A stretch of 6,221 nucleotides of DNA from Bacteroidota bacterium. GTDB taxonomy: Bacteria > Bacteroidota > Bacteroidia > Flavobacteriales > Weeksellaceae. Below, piece after piece: positions 5,966 to 6,221 of the stretch (position 1 is its first letter; the number at the start of each line of letters is the position of its first letter). The notes under the pieces were generated by a model. It saw only the letters and a list, made by a program, of their open reading frames with translations, had not been told where the DNA came from and made no database searches. The stretch spans positions 1-6,221 of the forward strand of contig JAFDZJ010000396.1 in the NCBI GenBank assembly GCA_018266965.1, written 5' to 3'. The position numbers were made by a program, and so were the translations under genes.

Positions 5966-6038
5966 TCTCATAACTTCATAACTTCATAACTTCATAACCT
6001 CATAACCTCATCACTTCATAACCTAAATAACCTCACAA
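5966..6038. repeat. Octamer tandem repeat CYTCATAA, about 9 copies
   Basis: Units follow one another with an 8-bp period: three CTTCATAA after an initial TCTCATAA, then CCTCATAA, CCTCATCA, CTTCATAA, one 9-bp variant CCTAAATAA (6022-6030) and CCTCACAA (6031-6038). The last unit contains the stop codon (6033-6035 on the minus strand) of the partial aminotransferase gene. In that gene's sense the unit reads TTATGARG. An 8-bp unit would shift frame if it moved into coding sequence, but here only the stop lies within it. Confidence 0.9.
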
Positions 6039-6221
6039 CCTTTTCAATCTTTCAGCAGCTTGTAGTATAGTCTCTTCTTTTTTTGTAAAACAAAAACGGA
6101 TATTACCCGTATTTTTTTGGTCATGATAAAAAGCAGAAACAGGTATTGTTGCAACTTTCAGTTCTTTGGTAAGCCATATTGCAAACTCTTTATCCGACAT
6201 GTCAGGTTGATAATTTTTGAA
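6033..6221 (-). CDS. Second class I/II PLP aminotransferase, 3' end only (cut by window edge)
   Basis: The 62 visible C-terminal residues, read in from the right edge, are in an uninterrupted frame and end with TGA. They align without gaps to the last 62 residues of the complete aminotransferase, with 34 identities by my count, including SAFYHD, NTG, IRFCF (carboxylate-binding arginine) and KKEET. The ending LQAAERLKRL is closer to E. coli YbdL than the other copy is. The first residues of the fragment (NYQPDMSDKEF) correspond to the start of the small C-terminal domain segment. This is a tandem paralogue on the same strand, 342 bp upstream of the complete copy. Nothing suggests a pseudogene: the truncation is the window edge. 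Its stop lies in the octamer repeat. Confidence 0.9.
   Translation of the reverse strand, partial: FKNYQPDMSDKEFAIWLTKELKVATIPVSAFYHDQKNTGNIRFCFTKKEETILQAAERLKRL

Noticed and set aside
5691..6032. Insertion sequence or transposon remnant between the aminotransferase genes
   Set aside because: No transposase fragment, no long terminal inverted repeats and no target duplication are visible; the gap is fully explained by a promoter and small repeats.
6033..6221. Pseudogene fragment of aminotransferase
   Set aside because: The frame is intact to the window edge, with family motifs preserved and a normal C terminus, so it is a gene cut by the window.

Overview
The window is A+T-rich, lacks Shine-Dalgarno sequences ahead of its starts, and carries several upstream boxes of the form TAnnTTTG. 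Together with the gene families, this points to a member of the Bacteroidota, most likely a Flavobacteriia-type chromosome. I cannot name the genus. The coding content is mostly ordinary housekeeping and metabolic genes. I see no transposase, phage, defence cassette, tRNA or rRNA. The unusual material is the repetitive DNA and the promoter-proximal structure.

Layout: lpdA (dihydrolipoyl dehydrogenase, +) opens the window and ends at a clear intrinsic terminator. A small patatin-like hydrolase (+) follows directly, with a GTG start and an unusual nucleophile elbow. Its TGA stop lies in a hexamer microsatellite (2326-2361). A TIP30/HTATIP2-like NAD(P)-binding protein (-) converges on it. That gene diverges from a MmcQ/YjbR-family gene (+), and their predicted promoters almost touch. 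The MmcQ/YjbR gene converges, with 6 bp between, on ribF (-), the bifunctional riboflavin kinase/FAD synthetase. Next on the minus strand is a complete class I/II aminotransferase of the YbdL/kynurenine aminotransferase type. Behind it, at the right edge, is the 3' end of a second copy (34 of 62 C-terminal residues identical).

The 342-bp gap between the two aminotransferase genes holds an unusual composite. It contains a promoter whose spacer includes an 11-base A/T homopolymer, a 32-bp tandem repeat array whose arm variants strictly alternate, a short perfect hairpin, and an octamer microsatellite that runs into the stop codon of the upstream copy. The two microsatellites share a striking feature: each gene's TGA stop is followed directly by GGTTA and then by tandem repeats read in the gene's sense direction.

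Functionally, lpdA serves the 2-oxoacid dehydrogenase and glycine cleavage complexes. RibF makes FMN and FAD, the latter being the cofactor of Lpd. The aminotransferases probably act on methionine, aromatic amino acids or glutamine. Nothing in the sequence links the genes into one pathway or operon; all except possibly the two aminotransferases look individually transcribed. The best candidates for follow-up are the repeats, the possible phase-variable promoter, and the non-canonical active-site motifs in the patatin and in the complete aminotransferase.
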